Notes: generated from the letters alone by a model not told the origin. DNA of 64,000 bases from CAWFQB01 sp965277875 (GCA_965277875.1 CBDIDV010000002.1:3100001-3164000); one strand, 5' to 3'; positions 43,553-52,015 are shown, counted from the first letter of the stretch. A program made the numbers and translations.

Positions 43553-45804
43553 ACGAGAAGGAGGAAAAAGGAAAAAGGAAAAAAGAAAAAGGGGATGCAG
43601 ATGCGCTTACTGCTGCTCCCGTTCAAACACGCGCCAATGCTGTCGGCAGTTCTGCACAATCTGTACCCTCCGCCCCTTTTTCCTTTTTCCTTTTTCCTTT
43701 TTCCTTCTGGGCATTGGCTGCGCTCGCAACGCTGGTTTCGATGGCGCTGCAAATGGGCGGATTGGGACATGAGGCCGTGATTGACGATCATGGCTGGCTG
43801 CGCGACGCCGCGTATCGGGGCTGCGGGCAGAACGCCTGGGAGTGTTTTCGGCATCCGCAATTATATTACTACTATCGCCCGCTTGTGGCCGTCAGCTTCG
43901 TGCTGGGTCTGCGCCTGCATCCGCTGGCCGCGCTCATCGCGCCGGGTGAAGCGCGGCCCTTCCATATTGAAAACCTGCTGATGCACGGCCTGGCCGTTTG
44001 GCTTGTGTTCTGGCTGCTGCGCCTGCTCATCGGGCGCGGCCTGCCGGCCCTGATCGGCGGTTTGCTGTTCGCCCTGCACCCGCTCAACGTTCCCGTCACC
44101 ACCTTTATCGGCGGACGCACCGACAACCTGGCCCTGATCTTCCTCGCGTTGTGGGCGATTGGATTGATAAAAGGACGGCGTTCCTTGTTCTGGCGCGGCC
44201 TGTCGCTGCTGGCGTTTACGGGCGCGCTGTTTACCAAAGAGCAATGTTACCTGCTGCTGCTGCTCGCGCCCACTCTGGCCTCGTGGCGCAGCATAGAAGA
44301 CAGTAACGAAGACAGCAACGCGAGAGAGGACGCCGAGGAGAATGTTGATGCACTATTAAAAGAGGCAGAGTCAAAAGAAGATACGCCCAACAATGATGAT
44401 GTGAGGGCGGACTGGCGGCGATTGGCGTGGCTGGCGTGGTTTGCGGTTCCCGCCTTCGCGCACCTGTGGTTCTGGCGGCAGGTAGGGCAGGCGATGCAGG
44501 CGGAAGACCAAGCGAGCCACGCCGTCACGCGGTCGTTCTTTGCTCATGCGCCCTGGGGAGCAGGTCTGCACATCGAGATGATCGGGCGGACGTGCTGGTA
44601 CTATGTCTGCTGCTTTCTGTTTCCCACGATCAGCCGTATGCACCAGTCCACGCTCGGCCCGTGGGACTGTAGGGCGCTGGGGCCGGGGGGATGCGGCGTG
44701 CCGCAAATGCCGCAGCCGCCTTCGCTGTGGCTGGCGGTCGGCGGGGCTGCCGCGTTCGGCTTCGGGCTGTGGCTGACGTGGCGAACCTGGAAGCATCCCG
44801 CCTGCCGCCTGTGTCTGCTGTGGACGGGCCTGACCCTGCTGCCCTGCCTCAATATCATTCCCGTCCCCTCGCAGTTTATCGCGCCGTATCGCGCCCTGAT
44901 CCCGCTTGCAGGCGTGTGCGGACTGGCGGGCGCATTGATAGAGCAGGGTTTTTTAAGGGGGCGAGGGCAATGGACCGCGCGGCGCACACCCGGCGAAACA
45001 GCGCCGTCTATCTACTCAGGGCCGCTGTTTGCGCCTGCCCTTGCCCTGCTGGTATTTGTGTGCCTGCTATTCGGATGGGAAACGTTGGCGGATGTGGCGT
45101 GGTGGAAAAACGACGGGATGCTGATGCAGGCCGAGATGCGCTACGACCCTAACTTTGTGCCGGCGCGCACGGGCGAAGCGTTTCTGCGCGATCAAAACGG
45201 CGATGTCGAGGCGGCGATTGCCAGTTATGACACGGCGTTAAGGCAGCTTCTTCCCGAAATCAGCGACGAACGTACAGAAAAAGAGCAAGGGCGCGACAAC
45301 GCTGCCGATGTCATCATTCGGGCGGGACGCGCGCCCGATATGCCCCGGCGCATCGCGAGCGCGAGCAGCCTGCGCTACAACGATGTCCCCTATCTCGCCA
45401 ACAGCCTGCTGGCGCGGGGCGGGCTAAGTCAGCGATTGGCGCACTGGAACGACGCCGCCGAGGATTACCGCGCCGCGCAGGCCCTGCTGCCCGAAAACGC
45501 GAACATCGGCGACTGGCTGGCGTATGCCCTCGATCACGCGGGGCGCTGGCCCGAAGCCGAGTCGGTCTTGATCGCGCAGGTCGCCCGCCGCGCCGATGCG
45601 TACCGCCTGTCGCAGTTGGGCGGCCTGTACTTTCGGCAGGGCCGATGGGAAGCAGCGCGCGACATGCTGGGCCTCGCCCTGCGCGCGCCCGCCTCGGACT
45701 TGGGCGCAAACATGGACGCGGCCTTAGCGCGGCAGCAGTACCAACAGGCGTCAGCGCGTATGCCGCACAAACCTCAACGTAAACCTCAACGTAAACCTCA
45801 ATGA
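43549..45804 (+). CDS. TMTC-like multi-pass membrane protein with C-terminal TPRs (GT-C type)
   Basis: This 751-residue protein resembles the TMTC family of GT-C-fold glycosyltransferases, which use lipid-linked sugars. It begins at the ATG of an ATGA overlap. About ten membrane helices span residues 52-500, with VIDDHGWLRD (Asp pair of the first loop), FALHPLNVPVTTFIGGRTDN and FTKEQCYLL as family marks. An acidic loop (EDSNEDSNAREDAEENVDAL) lies near 250-285, and several TPR units occupy about 590-740. The first 55 residues come largely from a purine-rich inverted repeat (43556-43708). The C-terminal end QRKPQRKPQ comes from a 12-bp repeat. Confidence 0.8.
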   Translation: MNEKEEKGKRKKEKGDADALTAAPVQTRANAVGSSAQSVPSAPFSFFLFPFSFWALAALATLVSMALQMGGLGHEAVIDDHGWLRDAAYRGCGQNAWECFRHPQLYYYYRPLVAVSFVLGLRLHPLAALIAPGEARPFHIENLLMHGLAVWLVFWLLRLLIGRGLPALIGGLLFALHPLNVPVTTFIGGRTDNLALIFLALWAIGLIKGRRSLFWRGLSLLAFTGALFTKEQCYLLLLLAPTLASWRSIEDSNEDSNAREDAEENVDALLKEAESKEDTPNNDDVRADWRRLAWLAWFAVPAFAHLWFWRQVGQAMQAEDQASHAVTRSFFAHAPWGAGLHIEMIGRTCWYYVCCFLFPTISRMHQSTLGPWDCRALGPGGCGVPQMPQPPSLWLAVGGAAAFGFGLWLTWRTWKHPACRLCLLWTGLTLLPCLNIIPVPSQFIAPYRALIPLAGVCGLAGALIEQGFLRGRGQWTARRTPGETAPSIYSGPLFAPALALLVFVCLLFGWETLADVAWWKNDGMLMQAEMRYDPNFVPARTGEAFLRDQNGDVEAAIASYDTALRQLLPEISDERTEKEQGRDNAADVIIRAGRAPDMPRRIASASSLRYNDVPYLANSLLARGGLSQRLAHWNDAAEDYRAAQALLPENANIGDWLAYALDHAGRWPEAESVLIAQVARRADAYRLSQLGGLYFRQGRWEAARDMLGLALRAPASDLGANMDAALARQQYQQASARMPHKPQRKPQRKPQ
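43556..43708. repeat. Purine-rich inverted repeat inside the start of the TMTC-like gene
   Basis: The left arm (43556-43594) is made of AAAAAGG units ending in GGGG; the right arm (43673-43708) is its reverse complement except for a three-base indel and one substitution. The spacer is 78 bases. It encodes the Lys/Glu/Gly-rich N-terminus and the Phe-rich first helix (PFSFFLFPFSFW). Confidence 0.75.
45769..45800. repeat. 12-bp tandem repeat at the end of the TMTC-like gene
   Basis: AAACCTCAACGT occurs twice exactly and then two-thirds of a third unit, coding for KPQR repeats directly before the stop. Copy-number change would lengthen the tail without shifting the frame. Confidence 0.7.
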
Positions 45805-45980
45805 ATGCGATTCATTTCTTTCAACGCGAATGCCTTGCGGGCTGGATGTACCCCTGCTCGCCGGAAGACATGCGCGACTGCCTGACTCGTCTGCCCGAAC
45901 AGGATTTAGAGGGGCTATGGGCGGTCGGACTGATGCCCGCCACCCGCAAAGACAATGAAGCCTATGGGCGCTACTATTGA
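45801..45980 (+). CDS. 59-residue protein coupled to the TMTC-like gene
   Basis: This short gene starts at the ATG of an ATGA overlap (45801-45804) and stops at TGA 45978. It encodes MNAIHFFQRECLAGWMYPCS and ends ATRKDNEAYGRYY. Coding character (three Cys, three Met, many Trp/Tyr) and perfect coupling make it likely to be translated. It ends exactly where the xisH remnant begins on the other strand, so it may be the front part of a longer gene cut at that junction. Function unknown. Confidence 0.55.
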   Translation: MNAIHFFQRECLAGWMYPCSPEDMRDCLTRLPEQDLEGLWAVGLMPATRKDNEAYGRYY

Positions 45981-46065
45981 TGATATACCGATCATGCGTG
46001 ATATTCCAGCCGTCTTTGACGAGTGCGTTCTTTACGGCATCGTGGCTCGTGTCTTTGCGCGGCAT
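45981..46065 (-). pseudogene. xisH: xisH remnant (fdxN-element excision controlling factor family)
   Basis: From ATG 46065 (with GGGAGAG upstream) the minus strand reads MPRKDTSHDAVKNALVKDGW, then NITHDRYII, the hallmark N-terminus of XisH-family proteins (normally about 138 residues, paired with XisI). After about 28 residues the match ends at the stop of the 59-codon gene. The open frame continues on only as the antisense of other genes. No xisI is present. Confidence 0.75.
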
Positions 46066-46226
46066 AGGCTCTCCCTGCACTGATTACATTCCTTTTTTAG
46101 TATACCTGTGTCCGGGCGGACGCATAAAATACAGAGATGTTGCGACCTCGCGCCGAAGCAAAGCCATCCGATGAATAAAAATCAAGAAATAATACTAAAT
46201 CAGCACACATACACAGCGTTTTGCTA

Positions 46227-46255
46227 TTGACAGCCTGTACATTCAGGTCTATAAT
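46227..46255 (+). promoter_or_regulatory. Perfect sigma-70 promoter
   Basis: TTGACA (46227-46232) and TATAAT (46250-46255) are full consensus boxes 17 bases apart. Transcription would start near 46262, giving a leader of about 109 nt with three repeat units. Confidence 0.8.
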
Positions 46256-46302
46256 AAGATCAAGCCGCACGGCTTACGGTACGCCGCGCAACGTACTCGG
46301 CC

Positions 46303-46354
46303 TCTCGTGTACACCTTTCTCGTGTACACCTTTCTCGTGTACACCTTTCTCGTG
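46303..46354 (+). repeat. 15-bp tandem repeat in a leader, carrying anti-ribosome-site copies
   Basis: TCTCGTGTACACCTT occurs three times (46303-46347) plus a partial copy. Each junction yields CCTTTCT, the exact complement of the ribosome site AGAAAGG at 46357-46363. The last copy (46344-46350) can form a 7-bp hairpin with the site over a 6-base loop. Confidence 0.85.
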
Positions 46355-46370
46355 TTAGAAAGGTCACAGT

Positions 46371-46856
46371 ATGCTTTCTCCCACATCTGCCTTCCTGCGG
46401 TGCATTGGCATCGCCATCATCACTGCCTCCCTGAGCTACCTGCCACACAAAGCGCAGGCGCAGCAGTCACTGAGCGCCAACATGACGGTAAGCCTCCACT
46501 CCTGGTACAATCCGCCCGATGCCAACCCTCCGTACACTGCGTTCACGCCCGGCAACATGAACCTGAACGTAGACTACACCGTGCTGGCGGAGGCTGATGC
46601 TCATGACCCCACCGTCATGCTCACAGCGATTGATTTGTTCGCCACCGAACGTGACTACTATACGGGCTTTCAGACGGTTCCGTTAAATGGCGGCAACGCG
46701 AAATATTCGGTGTACGTAACCGGTTCTTCCGCAGGTCAGGCATGGACAGTGGTGAATCAGGCTTATGGATGCTACTCCTGGTACGCCAAATCTTATAATG
46801 ATGGAGGTGAGTACGCCCAATCGGGTTCGTGGGGCGGCTACGGCAACGGTGGTTAA
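46371..46856 (+). CDS. Exported protein of unknown function
   Basis: The 161 residues begin with a signal peptide (IGIAIITASLSYLPHKAQAQ, cleavage near residue 31). The mature part is rich in Tyr, Asn, Ser and Gly, beta-like (MNLNVDYTVLAEAD, NAKYSVYVTGSSAG) and ends in SGSWGGYGNGG. AGAAAGG lies 7 bases before ATG 46371. No family is recognised. Its promoter is the strongest-looking in the window, so it may be abundant and surface-exposed. Confidence 0.7.
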   Translation: MLSPTSAFLRCIGIAIITASLSYLPHKAQAQQSLSANMTVSLHSWYNPPDANPPYTAFTPGNMNLNVDYTVLAEADAHDPTVMLTAIDLFATERDYYTGFQTVPLNGGNAKYSVYVTGSSAGQAWTVVNQAYGCYSWYAKSYNDGGEYAQSGSWGGYGNGG

Positions 46857-46921
46857 ATACCGGATACGCTGCGCGGCGTGTCCCTTTTTATCTGCTCCAT
46901 CCACAGACTTCTGGAGGCGTT

Positions 46922-47848
46922 ATGAAGAAGCGATATTTCCAATGGCTGTTGCTTATGCCGATCACGGTGGCCGCAGGTCAGGCCAAGTCACAGCAAGCGA
47001 ACGTCCAGCACACTGACGTTCGACGCGCCGACGTTGGCTCTGCTTATCGAACCTATGAGACGGAGTTTGAAGTCGGCAACGGTATGGCTTCTCTGATGTA
47101 TCGCGTCCTTTTCGATAACGGACGCTACCGCATGGAGTACAATCCGAGCAAGTGGGGCAGCGACGGAATTGGACACGGCCTTGCGCCTCTCGACCCTGTT
47201 AAAGACTTCGCCGAGATCTACGATGCAACGACCGAAAGCGTGGTTTGGGATATATTTCCGAAGGGCTTGCCTTGTCCATCTATAATGACTGTCCAGTACG
47301 CCTACTATCAGGCTTTCAAGCGCGACGGTGAGGCCACCATGAAACGTCGCTACCATTACATTGACGACCCTCTGAGAAGAACAACTTACATTCTGCATTC
47401 CGCTTACAGCCGCATTCCGACGCGCGCAAAACTGGAAAATATTGGCCCCGTGGATGTGCATAAGACCGGCGCAGAAACGATTGCCGGCTTCTTGTGCGAG
47501 CGCTACGAGGGAACCGTCACCATTACGCCGCGCGGCCCGCATACACCCGACTACGTGCCGCCACATATGGGCGTTCGCTTCTGGCTGGAACCCAAAACGC
47601 AGCTGATCCTCAAATGCGAGCAGCATTTTCCCTCTTTTGACCGGCGCACTCCCCCCAGGCGCGAAGTCTTCGAGGTTCACAAACTCACGTTCCTCAAAAG
47701 CATTCCCCTGTCCCGGTTCCAGATCGCCCCCGGACAAAAGGTGCTTCTGCCGGAGATCATCAAGGACATTCCTTTGCCTCATGGTGTGGCCCGGTGGGTG
47801 CAGGACGCGATTACGAACAAAATAACGTATGTGCCGGACGCAAAGTAA
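46922..47848 (+). CDS. Exported protein of unknown function, 308 residues
   Basis: ATG 46922 has GGAGG at 46913-46917. A signal peptide (KRYFQWLLLMPITVAAGQAK) precedes a beta-rich domain: FEVGNGMASLMYRVLFDNGR, RMEYNPSKWG, ETIAGFLCERYEGTVTITPR and RFWLEPKTQLILKCE. The order resembles exported lipoprotein-sorting or outer-membrane accessory proteins with a LolA/LolB-like barrel, but this is only a visual impression. It follows the 46371 gene by 65 bases and is probably co-transcribed. Confidence 0.7.
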   Translation: MKKRYFQWLLLMPITVAAGQAKSQQANVQHTDVRRADVGSAYRTYETEFEVGNGMASLMYRVLFDNGRYRMEYNPSKWGSDGIGHGLAPLDPVKDFAEIYDATTESVVWDIFPKGLPCPSIMTVQYAYYQAFKRDGEATMKRRYHYIDDPLRRTTYILHSAYSRIPTRAKLENIGPVDVHKTGAETIAGFLCERYEGTVTITPRGPHTPDYVPPHMGVRFWLEPKTQLILKCEQHFPSFDRRTPPRREVFEVHKLTFLKSIPLSRFQIAPGQKVLLPEIIKDIPLPHGVARWVQDAITNKITYVPDAK

Positions 47849-47998
47849 AACGCTTGAACCCTGTTCGCGGCCCTGTCTGCGGCCCGAACCAAAACAACCC
47901 GACCGGGGCGATAGAAGCAGGCTGCGGGAACATTCCTCCGGCACGGGCCGGGGGCGGGGTAAAACGACGACGGAACGATAGGAAGCGGGGAAGCAAGT

Positions 47999-49876
47999 AT
48001 GACAGCAAACCTTCTTAGCGGGGCGCAAAGGTCGGCATGGCGTTTCAAGGCTTTGTGTCTGATCGCCCTGACGCCGACCTGCCAAAGCGGGGCGCAAACC
48101 TCCGGCCCGACACCTACCCCGCCTGCCGTCCCGACAGCGGCTGCCGGGGCGACGAGTGGGGAACGCGCGGCGCGGCAAGTACCGGATGGCGAGCCCGCGC
48201 TTTTCCGGGCGGACCTGGAACGGGACGCGCGGCTTGCCGTTCCCGTCACCCTGTCCGCGCCCTCGATCACGCTGGAGCAATGCCTGAGCCGACTGGCAAA
48301 AAACAGCGGCGTTCGGCTTACGGTCGCCGCTCCTATCAAGACCCGCCGCGTCTCGGCCTTTGTCGCCGGATTGCAAATGCGCGACCTGATGACCGCCCTG
48401 GCGCGCGTACATGGCTTTTCGTGGCGCAGGCCGGCCCCGGCAACGCCACCCCCCGTAGCTTCCGCAAACGCAGCAAGTCCGGCAGTTCCGGCCCCGGTTC
48501 CCGCCGACTATGAGCTGTATCAGTCCAATCAGGCGCGTCTTGTCGAGCAGGCGGCCATCAAGAACTCCGAGGTATGGGAACAGCGCGAGCTAAAGGCCAA
48601 AAGCGACGCCGTGATGGCCGCGATCAACGCCAATCTGGGAGCGCGGTCGAAGGACACGCCCTCATTCGCCGACATGCTGGCCGACTTCTCCCCCGAACAG
48701 TTGCAGCGGCTCGCCGGACGCGCCGCGCCTGACGATGTCGCCGTGATCGCCGCCGACAACAACGCGTATATGCACGATCATCTGCTTTTCGCCCGCCCCT
48801 TCGCTTCCCTTCCGCCTCAAACGCAGCAGAGCCTTCGGGCGCAACTCGCGCAGCCGCGCCCGACATCGGGCGGCAAACTGCCCGACTATCCCGACATGGG
48901 CAATTTGCAGGTGGGCATCGTCGCCATGAACGGGGATGTGCGGCTCGGTATCGTGAACGCCGACGGCAAAGACCTGAACACCACGCACCTCCATGTACAG
49001 CGCAAGGGGCTGCCCGGCATTGACGGCAGCAACAGTTCAAGTGCGGAAATCAATCAGGCGATGGACGCCGACATGGTTTCGCTGGACGGTCTGCCTCCGG
49101 CAAAGCGGGCAAAACGCCTGCGCTCTGCCAAAGAATTGCAGCGTTTTTTGCTTCCGGTCGTGCTGGCGGACATTGCGCGGCAGACCGGCATCAGTATTGT
49201 CAGCGACGACTATTTGAGCAGCCGCTTTATGTCGTATAGCTGGCTGCTGACCGACCGGGACGACTATGCGCCGACCGAGGCACTGGATCAGGTGGCGCGG
49301 GCCTTCGCGCACCGGATGCGCTATAGCGAGGGCGTTCTGCGCGTTTCTACGGTGTCGCCCGGCCTGGACCTGCGCGGCGAGCCGCCGGACGAGGCCGTGG
49401 CGCGCATGACCGAGATCGCTGTCAAGAAACTGCCGATGGAACTGGACGACTATGTGATGCTGGCCGGCCTGACGCGCCTGCAATGCAGCCAGATGCCCGC
49501 CGCCACGCGCTACGGCGAAACGCAAAGGGCGGTTTCCACCAACATGCAGCGCCTGTATCCCATCCTGCACTTCTACGGCCTGCTTTCCCTGACCCAGCGG
49601 TCGCAGGCGGAACAAACCGGGGGGCTGGCAATGGCGGACATACGCGGCGGCGCGCACCAGGCCCTTGCTTCCCTGCTGGATCGCGGCCTGCCCGCTTTGC
49701 TGCCCGCCACTCAAACGCCTGCCCGGCCCGGCTTTTACGTCCATCGCACAAGAAGCGGAGGCCGCGACGCCCAAGTTGTGTTGATGCTTGTGTCCGACAG
49801 CGCGGCCCGAAACGTCAGCATATATCGCCTGCCCCTGACACAGGACCAGCCCACTCCTCAGCGCGGCGTACCTTAG
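47999..49876 (+). CDS. Exported protein with an STN-like domain, unknown function
   Basis: The 625 residues begin with a probable signal segment (about 15-35), then a Pro/Thr/Ala-rich linker and an STN-like domain (about 80-140: ITLEQCLSRLAKNSGVRLTV, MRDLMTALARVHGFSWRR). The remainder is alpha/beta without a recognised family; a second similar fold may lie near 390-460 (VLADIARQTGISIVSDDYLS, ALDQVARAFAHRMRYSEG). STN-like domains occur in secretins and TonB receptors, so a role in outer-membrane transport is conceivable. GGGG at 47987-47990 lies before ATG 47999. Confidence 0.65.
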   Translation: MTANLLSGAQRSAWRFKALCLIALTPTCQSGAQTSGPTPTPPAVPTAAAGATSGERAARQVPDGEPALFRADLERDARLAVPVTLSAPSITLEQCLSRLAKNSGVRLTVAAPIKTRRVSAFVAGLQMRDLMTALARVHGFSWRRPAPATPPPVASANAASPAVPAPVPADYELYQSNQARLVEQAAIKNSEVWEQRELKAKSDAVMAAINANLGARSKDTPSFADMLADFSPEQLQRLAGRAAPDDVAVIAADNNAYMHDHLLFARPFASLPPQTQQSLRAQLAQPRPTSGGKLPDYPDMGNLQVGIVAMNGDVRLGIVNADGKDLNTTHLHVQRKGLPGIDGSNSSSAEINQAMDADMVSLDGLPPAKRAKRLRSAKELQRFLLPVVLADIARQTGISIVSDDYLSSRFMSYSWLLTDRDDYAPTEALDQVARAFAHRMRYSEGVLRVSTVSPGLDLRGEPPDEAVARMTEIAVKKLPMELDDYVMLAGLTRLQCSQMPAATRYGETQRAVSTNMQRLYPILHFYGLLSLTQRSQAEQTGGLAMADIRGGAHQALASLLDRGLPALLPATQTPARPGFYVHRTRSGGRDAQVVLMLVSDSAARNVSIYRLPLTQDQPTPQRGVP

Positions 49877-49925
49877 ACAGCGCTGATGCAATGCCGCCGC
49901 GCCAAAAACAAAGCATACAAACATG

Positions 49926-49963
49926 CAACAAACAGGCTACATAGGCCTGTTTGTTGTCGTTTG
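49926..49963 (+). terminator. Rho-independent terminator
   Basis: CAACAAACAGG (49926-49936) pairs perfectly with CCTGTTTGTTG (49946-49956), followed by TCGTTTG. It ends the transcript of the 47999 gene. Confidence 0.65.
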
Positions 49964-50155
49964 ACCCCATACTGCAAAAGGTCTGAAAAATGTTTGGAGA
50001 TTGTGAGGTATGCTCTTTCCGGTTCGAGCCGATAAATCGTAGTGACACATCAAGGGCCGTCCTCCGGCGTAAGCGCGTCGCCGAACGGTTTGGGAACTCT
50101 GGAAAAGAATCCTGCGTCTGCTAAGTGAAATAGACGCGCATGGTTCAAAAATAGG

Positions 50156-50185
50156 TTGACAAGTATACGTGTTTTTTGATACACT
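50156..50185 (+). promoter_or_regulatory. Sigma-70-type promoter of the FxLYD gene
   Basis: TTGACA (50156-50161) is followed after 18 bases by TACACT (50180-50185). The rest of the gap 49964-50262 holds nothing recognised. Confidence 0.5.
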
Positions 50186-50262
50186 ATATGTGCGGCCCGG
50201 TTCCTGCAATGTGTGCGTCCCGTGACGCCGCCGCGACTTTTTTGAAGGATGAGGATACGAGC

Positions 50263-50781
50263 ATGAGCGTACCAATGCGTTGGCAAGAACCGGAGATTAT
50301 CGAGGAGCCGCTTTTCGCGCCCCATGTCCCCCTGCGCCGCCGCGCCACGCGCCGCCTTAACGGCCTGCGCGCGACCCTGGCGTTCGGAGCCGCCTGCCTG
50401 ACCATGAGCGCGTGTACCGCGCTCGGTTTTCAGATCGGCAAGGCCAACGCCGCCAACACGCCCACGCTGCGCATGGTGTCTCTGCCCGCCGCGAACGGTC
50501 AGGTGGCGCTGACAAACGCCGCGCTGGAACGCAAACTCGGCTTTGTCACGGTAACGGGAGGCGTATTCAGCCGCGCAAAGCACAATCTTTCCCAGGTAGA
50601 GGCGGTCGTAGAATTGCTGGACAGCCAGAACCGCACCCTTCAGGTGCAGTCCGCCCTTGTCGCCCTCGACCCGCTCGCCGTCGGGCAATCCGCGCCGTTT
50701 CGCGTAGAAATGAACGACAATCCCCGTGCCGCAGGCTGGCGCGTCCACTTCCGCCAGATGTTCGGCGCGTCCCTCGACTGA
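50263..50781 (+). CDS. Membrane-anchored FxLYD-type protein
   Basis: The 172 residues have an Arg-rich cytosolic start, one membrane helix (about 35-55, ATLAFGAACLTMSACTALGF) and an FxLYD-like beta-sandwich (LGFVTVTGGVFSRAKHNLSQ, VEAVVELLDSQNRTLQVQSA, PFRVEMNDNP). FxLYD domains are usually exported and of unknown role. ATG 50263 has GAGGAT upstream; the longer frame to 50176 lacks a site. The IS element is inserted 41 bases after its stop. Confidence 0.75.
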   Translation: MSVPMRWQEPEIIEEPLFAPHVPLRRRATRRLNGLRATLAFGAACLTMSACTALGFQIGKANAANTPTLRMVSLPAANGQVALTNAALERKLGFVTVTGGVFSRAKHNLSQVEAVVELLDSQNRTLQVQSALVALDPLAVGQSAPFRVEMNDNPRAAGWRVHFRQMFGASLD

Positions 50782-50895
50782 CAAAGCACAGACGGACACG
50801 TAGTTTCGGGTTTACATGTACTATAATGACCCCAAGAAACTGGACAATGGTTTAAGGTGGTGGCTGTGTCAAAATAGAACACAGGAGAACCCATC

Positions 50896-51186
50896 ATGTC
50901 CACACTACGTAAACGCTATTCTGCCGAGTTCAAGGCCAAGTTGGCGCTCGAAGTGGTCAAAGGCAGCCGCACTCTCGCGGAGATCGCAAGCGAAGCGCAA
51001 GTGCATCCCAATCTGCTGATGCAGTGGAAGAAGCAACTGCTCGATAGCCTGCCCACCGTCTTTGCCGACAAGCGCGTCAAGGACGACAAAGACCAAGAAG
51101 AACTCACGGATCAACTCTACCAGCAGATCGGGCAGCTCAAGGTCGAACTCGACTGGCTCAAAAAAAAATCAGGACGGCTCTCTTGA
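50896..51186 (+). CDS. IS3-family transposase orfA
   Basis: The 96 residues form the HTH DNA-binding part (RYSAEFKAKLALEVVKGSRT, EIASEAQVHPNLLMQWKK) and a Leu-zipper-like helix (QLYQQIGQLKVELDWL). ATG 50896 has AGGAG upstream. A run of nine A (51160-51168) lies in the last codons, the place of frameshifting in such elements. Confidence 0.92.
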   Translation: MSTLRKRYSAEFKAKLALEVVKGSRTLAEIASEAQVHPNLLMQWKKQLLDSLPTVFADKRVKDDKDQEELTDQLYQQIGQLKVELDWLKKKSGRLS

Positions 51187-52015
51187 TGTACTGCGGCAGC
51201 GCGTCGAAGCCCGTCATCCGCAGATCAGCATCGCGCGCCAATGTGAACTGTTAGGTTTGTCTCGCTCCGGCTACTACTACCAACCGCGTGGCGAGAGCGA
51301 ACTCAACCTACGCCTGATGCGCCTGATAGATGAAGAGTACACCGCGCACCCGTTCTTCGGCTACCGCAAGGTCACGCGTATGCTGCGCCAGGGTGGATAC
51401 GAGGTCAACAAGAAGCGGATTGCCCGCTTGATGCAGGTCATGGGCTTGCAGGCAATGGTTCCCGGCCCGAATACAAGCCGCCCGTCGCCTGAGAACCCGA
51501 CCTATCCTTACCTGCTGCGCGGCGTCAAGATCGACCACGTCAATCAGGTGTGGAGCGGCGACATCACGTATATTCCCATGCCGAAGGGATTTGTGTACCT
51601 GTTTGCTGTGATCGATTGGTACAGCCGCTTCGTCCTGGCCTGGCAGCTTTCCAACACAATGGACACCGCCTTCTGTATAGAAGGGCTGGAACAGGCACTG
51701 ACAAGCGGCAAGCCGCATATCTTTAACAGCGATCAGGGCGTTCAGTTCACGAGCAGGGAGTTTACCGGTCGCCTGCTGGCGGAAGACATTGCAATCAGCA
51801 TGGATGGGCGAGGCCGCGCCTTAGACAACATCTTTGTAGAACGCTTGTGGCGAACCGTCAAATACGAAGACGTATATCTGAAAGGATATGAAACGCCTAA
51901 CGAAGTGCAAAGCGGACTGTGCGCCTACTTCCACTTCTATAATGAAGCGCGTCCGCACCAGGCGCTGGGCTACCAGACACCGGCAGCCGTGTACCGTCAA
52001 TCGCTCGGCTGCTAG
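51158..52015 (+). CDS. IS3-family transposase orfB (DDE integrase catalytic part)
   Basis: The integrase core is complete: VWSGDITYIPMPKGF holds the first Asp, FNSDQGVQFTSREF the second and FVERLWRTVKYED the Glu; the N-terminal HTH_21 part includes HPFFGYRKVTRMLR. No ATG or GTG start with a ribosome site is found, so it must be joined to orfA by slippage at the A run. Its frame is +1 relative to orfA, whereas IS3-family elements normally need a -1 shift. Transcripts lacking one A would join the frames. Confidence 0.88.
   Translation, partial: SKKNQDGSLDVLRQRVEARHPQISIARQCELLGLSRSGYYYQPRGESELNLRLMRLIDEEYTAHPFFGYRKVTRMLRQGGYEVNKKRIARLMQVMGLQAMVPGPNTSRPSPENPTYPYLLRGVKIDHVNQVWSGDITYIPMPKGFVYLFAVIDWYSRFVLAWQLSNTMDTAFCIEGLEQALTSGKPHIFNSDQGVQFTSREFTGRLLAEDIAISMDGRGRALDNIFVERLWRTVKYEDVYLKGYETPNEVQSGLCAYFHFYNEARPHQALGYQTPAAVYRQSLGC

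Larger units (their letters stand above)
46066..46370. other. Gene-free leader of the 46371 gene
   Basis: No gene lies here; it carries the consensus promoter at 46227-46255 and the 15-bp repeat block at 46303-46354. Confidence 0.6.

Noticed and set aside
50020..50060. tRNA-like TTCGAGCC segment
   Set aside because: No acceptor or anticodon stems can be drawn around it; no tRNA gene was found anywhere in the window.
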